Shown: positions 54,377 to 62,370 of the stretch, in pieces
How positions within the stretch are numbered: the first letter of the stretch is position 1
How the letters are laid out: each line of letters opens with the position of its first letter
Program-made: the position numbers and the translations under genes
NCBI GenBank assembly: GCA_963734965.1
Contig: CAVTJK010000003.1
Location: forward strand, 1,364,001-1,428,000
Direction: 5' to 3'
Origin: UBA4742 sp963734965
Lineage (GTDB): Bacteria > Actinomycetota > Acidimicrobiia > Acidimicrobiales > Acidimicrobilacustridaceae
Length of the DNA stretch: 64,000 nucleotides
The notes under the pieces: generated by a model
Database searches by the model: none
What the model saw: only the letters and a program-made list of their open reading frames with translations
What the model was told of the DNA's origin: nothing

Positions 54377-55930
54377 TCAGGGTCGGTAGGTGCGGCGGGT
54401 GACGCCCGGCTCGCGCAACGGGGCGGCCAAGGTGGCGAACTCGCACAGCATCGGACGGGTGTCGCGGGGATCGATGATCTCCTCGACCAGGAAGGCCTCG
54501 GCGGTGCGGAACGGCGAGCGCACCGACTCCATCCGGGCGGTGATCTCGGCGATGCGAGCCGCCCTGGCTTCGTCGTCGAGGACGTCGAGCTCGGCGCGGA
54601 AGGCGGCCTCGACCCCGCCCTCGACCGGCAGCGACCCCCAGTGCCCCGACGGCCAGGCGAACCGATACGAGAGCCGTGACGAGCTCTGATGGCCGGCCCC
54701 GCCCACGCCGAAGACCTTGCGGATCAAGACCGAGCACCACGGCACCTGGGCCTGGTGGATGGCGGCGACCGCCCGCACGCCGTGGCGGATCGTTCCGTCC
54801 CGCTCGCTGTCGACGCCGACCATGAAGCCGGGCTGGTCGACCAGATGCACGACCGGCAGGTGGAAGGTGTCGGCCAGATCGACGAACCGGGTCACCTTGT
54901 CGCTGGCGTCGGCCGTCCAGCTCCCACCCGCCTGGTACGGATCCGAGGTGAGGACGGCGACGGGCCAGCCGTCGAGTCGAGCCAGGCCGCACACGGCGGC
55001 TCGACCCCAACCCGCTCCGATCTCGAACCAGCTCCCGGCGTCGACGACCGACTCGACGACGGGCCGGATCTTGTACACCTGGCGCGTGACTCGGGGGATG
55101 GCATCGAGCAGCCACTCGTCCCGGCGTTCGGGATCGTCGGTGACGGGCCCCCGAGGGGCGAGCTCGTGCACCGAGGACGGCAGGTAGGACAGGAAGTGGC
55201 GGGTGCGGGCGAAGGCCTCGGCCTCGGAGTCGACGACGTCGTCGACCACCCCGTTGCGACCGTGGATCTGATCACCGCCGAGATCCTCCTTGCTGACCGG
55301 TTCGCCGACGCGGGCCACCACGGGCGGGCCGGCCACGAAGATCTGCGACGTGTCGCGCACCATGAGGGCGTAGTGGCTGTTGACCACGCGCGCCGCGCCG
55401 AGGCCGGCGACCGAACCCAGGGCCAAGGCGACGGTGGGCACGGTGGCCAGGTTGTCGACGGCGTGCTGCCAGCCGAGCAGCGGGGGCACGTAGGTCCGCC
55501 GCTCGGTGTCGAGGGACTTGACCGAGCCGCCCCCGCCGGTGCCGTCGACCAGTCGGACGATGGGCAGTCGCAGCTCGAGGGCCATCTGCTCGGCGTAGAC
55601 CTGCTTCTGCCAGATCGACGCGTCGGCCGCCCCGCCCCGCACGGTGAAGTCGTCGCCGCCGACCACGACGGGTCGGCCGTCGATCCGACCACGCCCCATG
55701 ACGAAGTTGCTGGGCGTGAACGTGGCCAGCTCGCCCTGGTCGCCGTAGGTCGCCTTGCCGGCCAGTGCCCCCACTTCGTGGAACGAGCCGTCGTCGAGCA
55801 GCTCCTCGATGCGTTCGCGCACGGTGAGCTTGCCCCCCGTGTGCTGGCGCTCGATCTTGTCCGGCCCGCCCATCTCGCGGGCCAACGCCTCGCGCCGCCG
55901 CAGTTCGGCGACCTCGTCCGCCCACGTCAC
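54377..55930 (-). CDS. Acyl-CoA carboxylase, beta (carboxyltransferase) subunit
   Basis: A 517-residue carboxyltransferase of the AccD/PccB group. ERIEELLDDGSFHEVGALAG, then GGDDFTVRGGAADASIWQK and VDGTGGGGSVKSL and the oxyanion-hole regions GAGHQSSSRLSYRFAWPSG and PFRTAEAFLVEEIIDPRDT are characteristic. It transfers carboxylate from biotin to an acyl-CoA. The biotin carrier lies beside it but no biotin carboxylase gene is in the window, so the alpha subunit must be elsewhere. Acyl specificity is unknown. Confidence 0.92.
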   Translation of the reverse strand: MTWADEVAELRRREALAREMGGPDKIERQHTGGKLTVRERIEELLDDGSFHEVGALAGKATYGDQGELATFTPSNFVMGRGRIDGRPVVVGGDDFTVRGGAADASIWQKQVYAEQMALELRLPIVRLVDGTGGGGSVKSLDTERRTYVPPLLGWQHAVDNLATVPTVALALGSVAGLGAARVVNSHYALMVRDTSQIFVAGPPVVARVGEPVSKEDLGGDQIHGRNGVVDDVVDSEAEAFARTRHFLSYLPSSVHELAPRGPVTDDPERRDEWLLDAIPRVTRQVYKIRPVVESVVDAGSWFEIGAGWGRAAVCGLARLDGWPVAVLTSDPYQAGGSWTADASDKVTRFVDLADTFHLPVVHLVDQPGFMVGVDSERDGTIRHGVRAVAAIHQAQVPWCSVLIRKVFGVGGAGHQSSSRLSYRFAWPSGHWGSLPVEGGVEAAFRAELDVLDDEARAARIAEITARMESVRSPFRTAEAFLVEEIIDPRDTRPMLCEFATLAAPLREPGVTRRTYRP

Positions 55931-55932
55931 CG

Positions 55933-56772
55933 CTAAGGGGTCCTGCGGTCCGGGGCGAGCACCTGGTCGAGCTGGTTCAGCTCGCCGGCCACGTCGCTGA
56001 GGTGCTGGCGGGCGTCGGCGTCGGCGTAGCGGACCTGCTCGGGGGTGGGGGCCGGTGGCCCGATGCGCAGGGTCCGCCCGGTGCGGATCGAGCCGCGGTA
56101 GCCGTCGAGCGTCGTGGCCAGACCGGCCAGGATCGAACGCTCCGTCGAGTTGATGGCCACCTTCGAGGCCTCGGGGACGCGGGCGGCCAGGGCCGCGGCC
56201 CGCTGGTCGATCATGTCCCAGTGGGCGATCTCCTGCTCGGGGGCCACCTGGGCGGGACCGGCCGAGCCCAGATCGACCAGAGCTCGTCCGTCGCGAAGCA
56301 CGCCCTCGCCCGCGGTGTACCAGCGGCGCCGCCGTGACGAGCGCGCCGCCGCCACGGCGATCAGCAACAGGGTCAGCGCGGCCAGGACGCCCAGCACGAT
56401 CCAGCCGGCGTGGGCGTCGTCGGTCCCCGTGACCGGCGTGGTCGTCGACGTCGTCGGGGCCGTGGTCGTGGTCACCTCGGCGGTGGTGGTCGTCACGCGG
56501 CGGGTGGTCGAGGTGACCGGCTCAGTGGTCGTCGTCGACTCGGAGGTCGTCGTGGTGCGATCCGAGGAGGTGGTCGTCGGATCCGACGTGGTCGTGGTCA
56601 CGCGACCTGTGCTGGTCGTCACGCGACCGGTGGTCGTGGTCGTGCTGGCCGGGCGGTTGGGGAGGGTCGGCGCCGTGGGCGAGCCGGCGTCGCTCCCGCA
56701 CGCCGCCAACCCGATCGAGGCCAGGGCCAGGGCCAGCGCCACGGCCACGGTCGATGAGCGCGCTGAGGGCAT
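55933..56772 (-). CDS. Membrane lipoprotein with Thr-rich linker
   Basis: A 279-residue protein from the ATG at 56772 with AAGGACC upstream. A signal ends in the lipobox LAAC; a Thr/Ser-rich linker of about 80 residues (RVTTTTSDPTTTSSDR pattern) follows, then a transmembrane helix WIVLGVLAALTLLLIAVAAA and a basic, helical C-terminal domain with WDMIDQRAAALAARVPEASK. So it may have both a lipid anchor and a membrane helix with the C-terminal domain inside. No family is recognised. It lies between the carboxylase gene and the sulfatase. Confidence 0.7.
   Translation of the reverse strand: MPSARSSTVAVALALALASIGLAACGSDAGSPTAPTLPNRPASTTTTTGRVTTSTGRVTTTTSDPTTTSSDRTTTTSESTTTTEPVTSTTRRVTTTTAEVTTTTAPTTSTTTPVTGTDDAHAGWIVLGVLAALTLLLIAVAAARSSRRRRWYTAGEGVLRDGRALVDLGSAGPAQVAPEQEIAHWDMIDQRAAALAARVPEASKVAINSTERSILAGLATTLDGYRGSIRTGRTLRIGPPAPTPEQVRYADADARQHLSDVAGELNQLDQVLAPDRRTP
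56410..56650 (-). repeat. Low-complexity Thr-codon repeat
   Basis: On the minus strand this stretch is built of short variants of ACSACSACS and GTSACS (Thr-Thr and Val-Thr), encoding the Thr-rich linker of the lipoprotein. The units are imperfect. It is a variable-length hinge likely prone to slippage. Confidence 0.75.
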
Positions 56773-56796
56773 TCCGGGTCCTTCCGACGGCACCAA

Positions 56797-56816
56797 AAGT
56801 AAGCGCGTGGTTACTT
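56797..56816. promoter_or_regulatory. Palindrome AAGTAA-N8-TTACTT between lipoprotein and sulfatase
   Basis: Perfect six-base arms lie 25 bases upstream of the lipoprotein start and 85 bases upstream of the sulfatase start. The AT-rich island is unusual here. It could be a shared regulator site or a promoter element. Confidence 0.45.
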
Positions 56817-56900
56817 ACGGAGTAGCGTCCACGGCGGAGAATTCACCTTAGGGCAAGGGCCAGGTCACGACCGGAGATGGTCCCCTGGGCGAGGAGGATC

Positions 56901-59244
56901 GTGACCGCGAGCGCGACGGGTCCAGGGCGGCCGCCGATCGACGGCCCGGCCTATCGGGGCTTCGGCGGTCGGGTGGGGCGCACCTTCGCCGGGTCGGAGG
57001 GCTGGTGGCCCGAGCGGACCGACGCCGCCGGACGGGGCGCCCAACGTCGTGGTCATCCTGGCCGACGACCTCGGCTACGCCGATCTCGGCTGCTACGGCT
57101 CGGAGATCGCCACGCCCGCACCTCGACGGCCTGGCCGCCGAGGGGCTGCGCTACACCAACTTCCACGTCACCCCGATGTGCTCGCCGACGCGGGCGGCCC
57201 TGCTGACGGGCGTCAACCATCACCTGGCCGGGTTCGGCACCGTGGCCCACTCCGACGCGGGCTTCCCTGGCTACGCCATGGAGCTGCCGGCCGACACGGC
57301 CACGCTGCCCGAGATGCTGCGCGACAGCGGCTACACGACCTTCATGGTCGGCAAGTGGCACCTGGCCAAGGACTCGGACCTCTCGGCCGCCGGCCCGCAG
57401 CACTCGTGGCCCTGCCAACGGGGCTTCGATCGCTTCTACGGGTTCCTCGACGCCTTCACGAACCTGCATCAGCCCCACCGCCTGGTCGAGGACAACCACC
57501 AGGTGCTCGTCGACCGCTATCCCGACGACTACTACCTCACCGACGACCTGACGGACCGGGCCATCGACATGATCCGCGAGGCCAAGGCGTCGAACCCGCG
57601 CACGCCCTTCTTCTTGTACTTCGCCCACGGCGCGGTGCACGCGCCGTTGCACGCTCGAGCCGGAGGACATCGCGCGCTACCGCGGTCGCTACGACGAGGG
57701 CTGGGACGAGCTGCGGCGCCAGCGCTACGAGCGCCAGCTCGAGCTCGGGGTCCTGCCGGAGGGCACGCCGCTGGCGCCTCGCAACACCGAGATCGACCAC
57801 GACGTTCGGCCGTGGGACGAGCTCGAGCGAGGATGAGCGCGAGCTGTTCGCCCGGCACATGGAGGTCTACGCGGCCATGGTCGATCGCATCGACCAGAGC
57901 ACGGGTCGGCTGCTGGCCGCCCTCGACGAGCTGGGCGAGCGCGACAACACCATCGTGATCTTCCTGTCCGACAACGGCGCGTCGCGCGAGGGCGAGGCCG
58001 TCGGCACCAGCTCGTACTACGTGCACCTGATGCAGGGCGATGACGTCGAGGCCGATCGGGCGCGCCTCGACCTGCTGGGCGGACCGCAGACGACGCCGCA
58101 CTACCCGCGGGGGTGGGCCATGGCCTCCAACACGCCGTGGCGGCTCTACAAGATCAACACCCACGCCGGGGGCCACACCGTTCCCTTCATCGTGTCGTGG
58201 CCCGATCGGCTGGCGGCGACCGGTCCGGCCGGCCAGTTCCGGCGCCAGTACGCCCACGTCACCGATCTCGTGCCGACGCTGTGCGAGGCCATCGGCCTCA
58301 CGGCCCGACCGGGCGCGGGGTGCGACCGAGCCGCGGCCGCTCGCCGGGGACAGCTTCCTCGCCACCTTCGACGACGCCAGTGCGCCGAGTCCTCACCGGC
58401 GCACCGTCGAGGAGATGAACGGCCACCGTGGCTACTACGAGGATGGGTGGGAGGTCGTCACCCTCCACCGGGCCCTCACCCCGTTCGACGACGCCGAGTG
58501 GGAGCTCTACGACCTGACCACCGATCCCGTCGAGCTGCGCGATCGCTCGGGGGACGAACCCGAGCGTCGGCAGGCCTTGATCGACGCGTGGGAGCGCGAG
58601 GCCTGGGCCAACCAGATCTACCCCCTCGACGAGGGCAGCCAGTACAAGTACGTGGTCCGGCCCGAGCGCAGCCGGGTCTACGGTGAGCCCGTCACCATCG
58701 TCGCCGCCACGCCCAGCCTCGAGCGCTGGCGCTCGGCCCAGCTCATCTGGTTCCGTTCGGTCACCATCACCGCCGCCGTCGACTTCGCCCCCGGCGACCA
58801 CGGCATGCTCGTGGCCCACGGCGACCAGGGCGGGGGCTACGCCCTCTACGTGCTCGACGACGAGCTGACGCTTCGTCCACAACGACGGGCGCGGCCGGCT
58901 GCGCCATTGCTCAGGGGGAACGGTGGCGGCCGGCGCCCGCGAGATCGTGGCCCACCTCGACGCCGTCGGCGGAGGCACCTGGACCGTCCGCCTGGCCGTC
59001 GACGGCACCGAGCGTCGGTCGGCTCGAGGGGCTGCCCCTCTTCTCGGGCATGGCCCCCTTCGAGGGGATCGATGTCGGCATCGACCGGCGCTCGCCGGTG
59101 AGCTGGCCGATCTACGAGCGCTTCGGACCGTTCCCGTGGTCGGGTCGGCTCCAGTCGGTGACGTTCGCCCCCGGCGCCGACGCCCCCGATTCGCCGGACA
59201 ACCTGCTCGAGGTCATCCGCTCGATGGGCGCCCGCTTCGAGTGA
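56901..59244 (+). CDS. Arylsulfatase-family protein (about seven frame changes)
   Basis: A sulfatase of about 779 residues. The GTG at 56901 has AGGAGG 4 bases upstream. The N-terminus (GPAYRGFGGRVGRTFAGSEG) leads into PNVVVILADDLGYADLGCYG, the metal-binding region. CSPTRAALLTG holds the Cys that becomes formylglycine; VGKWHLAKDSD, YFAHGAVHAPLH and IFLSDNGASRE supply metal ligands. A C-terminal domain (WSGRLQSVTFAPG) follows. Frame changes near 57025, 57115, 57660, 57833, 58325, 58873 and 59030 are all readable as one extra base. No signal peptide is visible. It hydrolyses a sulfate ester; the substrate is unknown. Confidence 0.85.
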
Positions 59245-59289
59245 CCGCGGTCGTAACGAAATCGGACTTCGGATGGACGAGGAGGAGGC

Positions 59290-59939
59290 ATGTTCGGATT
59301 CTGCGTTCGAGGTGCCCACGGAGATCGAGCCCTGTTCGGATCGAGACAGCTCGGGCCCGCCAGACCCACTTCGTCAACGGTCACCCGCTGGCCGGGCCCT
59401 ATCCCGACGGGTACGAGACGATGATCGTCGCCATGGGCTGCTTCTGGGGCGCCGAGAAGGCGTTCTGGTCGCTCCCCGGCGTCTGGGTCACCGCCGTCGG
59501 CTACGCCGGTGGCATCACGCCGAACCCGACCTACGAAGAGGTCTGCTCGGGCCGCACCGGCCACACCGAGGCCGTGCTGGTCGTGTTCGACCCGGCCCAG
59601 ATCAGCTACGAGGCGCTGCTGAAGGTGTTCTGGGAGGGCCACGATCCGACCCAGGGCATGCGCCAGGGCAACGACGTCGGCACGCAGTACCGCTCGGCCA
59701 TCTACGCCACGACCGACGAGCAGCTCGAGCAGGCCGAGAAGTCGGCAGCCGTCTTCGCTCCCCAGCTCGAGGCCAGCGGGTACGGCGCCATCACGACCGA
59801 GATCGCCGAGGGCAAGACCTTCTACTTCGCCGAGGGCTACCACCAGCAGTACCTGGCCAAGAACCCCAACGGCTACTGCGGTCTCGGTGGCACCGGTGTG
59901 TCGTGCCCGATCGGTGTGGGCCGTACGCCCGAGGACTGA
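59290..59939 (+). CDS. msrA: Peptide methionine sulfoxide reductase A (N-terminus with frame changes)
   Basis: About 215 residues. The core has IVAMGCFWGAEKAFW (GCFWG with the catalytic Cys), VTAVGYAGG, GHTEAVLVVFDPAQISYEAL and the FFAEGYHQQYLAKNPNGYCG-like end, all MsrA signatures. Its ATG at 59290 has a strong GAGGAGGC site, but the first 60 bases lie in a different frame, then a third, before the core, so two single-base errors are likely. It reduces methionine-S-sulfoxide in damaged proteins with thioredoxin. Confidence 0.88.
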
Positions 59940-59952
59940 CCGAGGCCCGACC

Positions 59953-60604
59953 CTACGTGGCGGGCCGGAAGGTCAGGCTGATGCGGGCCCCGGCGTGGCG
60001 GACCTTGGGCACGGTGTGCTGCCACGTGCGCTGGCAGGTCCCACCCATCACCAGCAGATCGCCACCACCGAGGGCGAAGGCGACCGACGGGCCTCCGCCC
60101 TTGGGCCGCAGGCGAAACGGGCGCCGCTCGCCGAGCGACACGATGGCGACCAGGGCCTGGGTCCGCTCTCGAGCGACGCGGTCGCCGTGCCAGGCCACGC
60201 TGTCGTGACCGTCGCGATAGAGGTTGGCCCAGGTCGTGGTCAGGGACTGGCCGTAGCGTCGAGACAGCAGGTCGCGCATCTGCTCGACCACGGGCCCGGC
60301 GACCGGATCGACCTCGGGTCCCGGCCATCCCGCCGTCAGCCGTGGTTGGGCCACGAGCGCGCCGTACATGGGAACGTCGCGTCCCGACCAGTCGAGGGCA
60401 TCCACCAGCCGGTCGAAGAGGACCGGCCGATCCCCGCACCCAGCCCTCGAGATGATCGATCCAGGCCCCCTCGGCCAGCTCGCGACGGTCCAGACCGGCG
60501 AAGGTGGGATCGAGTCCGAGCGGACCGGTGTCGAACAGCGAGGGCCGCCAGTCCGACACCTGGGGCCCTGCGCGCTCGGCCCGCCCGGAACGTGTGTTCG
60601 CCAC
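59953..60604 (-). CDS. alkB: AlkB-like 2OG-Fe(II) dioxygenase (one frame change)
   Basis: About 216 residues from the GTG at 60604; a GTG at 60559 (SDWRPSLFDTGPLGLDPTF) is also possible and fits the family N-terminus better. The iron site is WHGDRV (His and Asp) and TWQHTVPKV (His), with RISLTFRP for 2-oxoglutarate. AlkB removes alkyl lesions from DNA. One extra base near 60436 breaks the frame before GDRPVLFDRL. A LexA-like box overlaps the first codons or lies just upstream of the second start. It is convergent with MsrA. Confidence 0.85.
60587..60600. promoter_or_regulatory. LexA/SOS-like box at the alkB start
   Basis: On the minus strand the sequence reads CGAAC-ACAC-GTTCC, matching CGAAC-N4-GTTCG in 9 of 10 fixed positions. 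It overlaps codons 2-6 from the 60604 start or lies 30 bases upstream of the 60559 start. It may confer SOS control on AlkB. Confidence 0.4.
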
Positions 60605-60624
60605 GGCTCCAACCTACCAAGTGC

Positions 60625-61539
60625 TCATCGAGGTCGCGGCCGTGGGCGCGGTCGGCGGGCGCCGCCGTGGCCGGGTACGGCCAGCGCCAGGCAGGCGGCG
60701 GCCGCGGGTGACAGTGGACCGTCGCGATGGATCAGGCCGACCCGGCGGCTGATCGGGTCGTCCAGCGAGAGGGTCATCGCGCCCTGCTCCCGGGCGGCGG
60801 TGGCCAGGATGTCGGGGACGAGCGCGGCCCCGGCGCCGGCCAACACGAGCGGCACCAACGACTCGCGATGCTCGGTCTCGACGGCGATGCGGGCGGTGAG
60901 CCCGGCGCGCTCGAGCGCCTGTTCGAGCACCCGTCGGGTCGAGGTGCCCCTCGGCGTGGTGATCAACGGGAGGTCGGCCAGCTCCGCGATCGAGAGCCGC
61001 CGCGGGCGGCGACCGGCACCGGGGGGGAGCACAGCCAGGTAGCGCTGCTCGGCCAGCTCGTGGATGGCCAGTCCGCTCACATCGGCGAGGGGGACTTCGC
61101 AGGCCCCCAGCTCGCAGGCGCCTGATCGCACGAGCGAGGCCACCGAGGCGTCGTCGTCGGGCTCGAGCAGTCGGACCTCGACGGCGGGATGGGCTCGGCG
61201 GAAGCGGCCGACGATGTCGGCGACCGGATCGATCGACAGCGTCGGCAGCGACACCAGGTCGAGGTGGCCGGCGTCGAGGCCGCGCACCGCCTCGACCGCC
61301 GCCCGCGCCGTCGCCACGTCGCGCACGGCCCGACGGGCCGGCTCGATCAACGCCTCGCCGGCCGCGGTGAGCCGGACCGGTCGGGCCTGACGCAGGAACA
61401 GCTCGGTGCCCAGCTCGTTCTCGAGGGCCCGGATGCCCTGGGAGAGCGACGGCTGCGCCACCCGGAGCACCTCGGCCGCCCGGGTGAACGTGCCCTCGTC
61501 GACCACGGCCAAGACGTAGCTCAACTGGCGAACATCCAT
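60625..61539 (-). CDS. LysR family transcriptional regulator
   Basis: A 304-residue regulator: MDVRQLSYVLAVVDEGTFTR, then AAEVLRVAQPSLSQGIRALE gives the N-terminal winged helix-turn-helix, and LDLVSLPTLSIDPVADIV opens the co-inducer domain. It is divergent from the TauE-type exporter gene, so it probably controls it. A T-N11-A box lies at its start (61538-61552). The C-terminus ends in a Pro/Arg-rich tail. Confidence 0.9.
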   Translation of the reverse strand: MDVRQLSYVLAVVDEGTFTRAAEVLRVAQPSLSQGIRALENELGTELFLRQARPVRLTAAGEALIEPARRAVRDVATARAAVEAVRGLDAGHLDLVSLPTLSIDPVADIVGRFRRAHPAVEVRLLEPDDDASVASLVRSGACELGACEVPLADVSGLAIHELAEQRYLAVLPPGAGRRPRRLSIAELADLPLITTPRGTSTRRVLEQALERAGLTARIAVETEHRESLVPLVLAGAGAALVPDILATAAREQGAMTLSLDDPISRRVGLIHRDGPLSPAAAACLALAVPGHGGARRPRPRPRPR

Positions 61540-61552
61540 AGGTACAGACTAT
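61538..61552. promoter_or_regulatory. LysR-type box ATAG-N7-CTAT
   Basis: ATAGGTACAGACTAT is a perfect 4-base inverted repeat with the T-N11-A core typical of LysR sites. It overlaps the first two bases of the lysR start codon and is 58 bases from the TauE start, a typical position for control of the divergent gene and itself. Confidence 0.55.
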
Positions 61553-61562
61553 CGAATCCAGA

Positions 61563-61579
61563 GACAAGATCGGGTTGTC
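61563..61579. promoter_or_regulatory. Second inverted repeat GACAA-N7-TTGTC
   Basis: Perfect 5-base arms lie between the LysR box and the TauE start at 61610. It may be an activation site for the exporter or a promoter-near operator. Confidence 0.35.
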
Positions 61580-61609
61580 CCATGGCGGGTCGTCCGGTTC
61601 GATGGAGCC

Positions 61610-62370
61610 ATGACCTCGGCACCGGTGCTCATCAGTGCGGGAGCGGCCATCGGCCTGCTCTACGGCCTGTTCGGCGTCGGGTCCGCCTTCGCCACGCCGC
61701 TGCTGTCGTTCCTCGGCGTGCCCGCCCTGGCCGCCGTGGCCTCGCCCCTGCCGGCCCTGTCGCCGGGATCGGCCGCCGGGGGGTGGACCTACGCCCGTCT
61801 CGGTCTGGTCGACCGCCAACTGGCCCGCCGGACCCTCGTGGGGGCCCTGCCCGCCTGCATCGTCGGAGCCGTGGCCAGCCGGTGGATCGGGGGACCGTGG
61901 TTGCTCGTGTTGTCCGGGGTGGTGCTCATGGCGGTCGGGCTCCGGATCCTGGTGCCCGGATCGGTCGCCTCCGCCCGGGTCGATCGCCGGGATCGGGCCG
62001 CTCTCATCGTCGGGCTCGGCGTCGGCGTCGGATTCGTCGCCGGATTGCTGTCCAACGGGGGCGGGTTCGTGCTGGTGCCGATGTTCCTCCTGGCGCTCGG
62101 GCTCACCCTGCCCGAGGCCACGGCCACCAGCCTCGTCGTGGTCACGGTCCTGACCGTGCCGACGGTCGTGACCCACGCGCTGCTCGGCGACATCAACTGG
62201 GGCGATCGCCCTGCCCTTCGCCGCCGGTCTCGTGCCCGCCTCGGTGATCGGCGCCCGCTGCGCTCCTCGCCTGCGCGCCGATCGGCTGCAATCGGCCTTC
62301 GGCGTGCTGCTGGTCGGCGTCGGGGGCTGGTTCCTGGTCCGCCAGCTACGACTGGTCGGCCTGATCTGAA
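61610..62370 (+). CDS. TauE/SafE-type membrane transporter (one frame change)
   Basis: About 253 residues with about eight helices: IGLLYGLFGVGSAFATPLLS carries the conserved GVGG/GS-like motif, and SNGGGFVLVPMFLLALGLTL the second repeat. A deleted G near 62200 (tggggcgatcgcc) breaks the frame before AIALPFAAGLVPASVIGARC. The family exports sulfite, sulfoacetate or related anions. It is under the divergent LysR gene. It overlaps the 3' end of the SulP gene by 25 bases. Confidence 0.8.
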
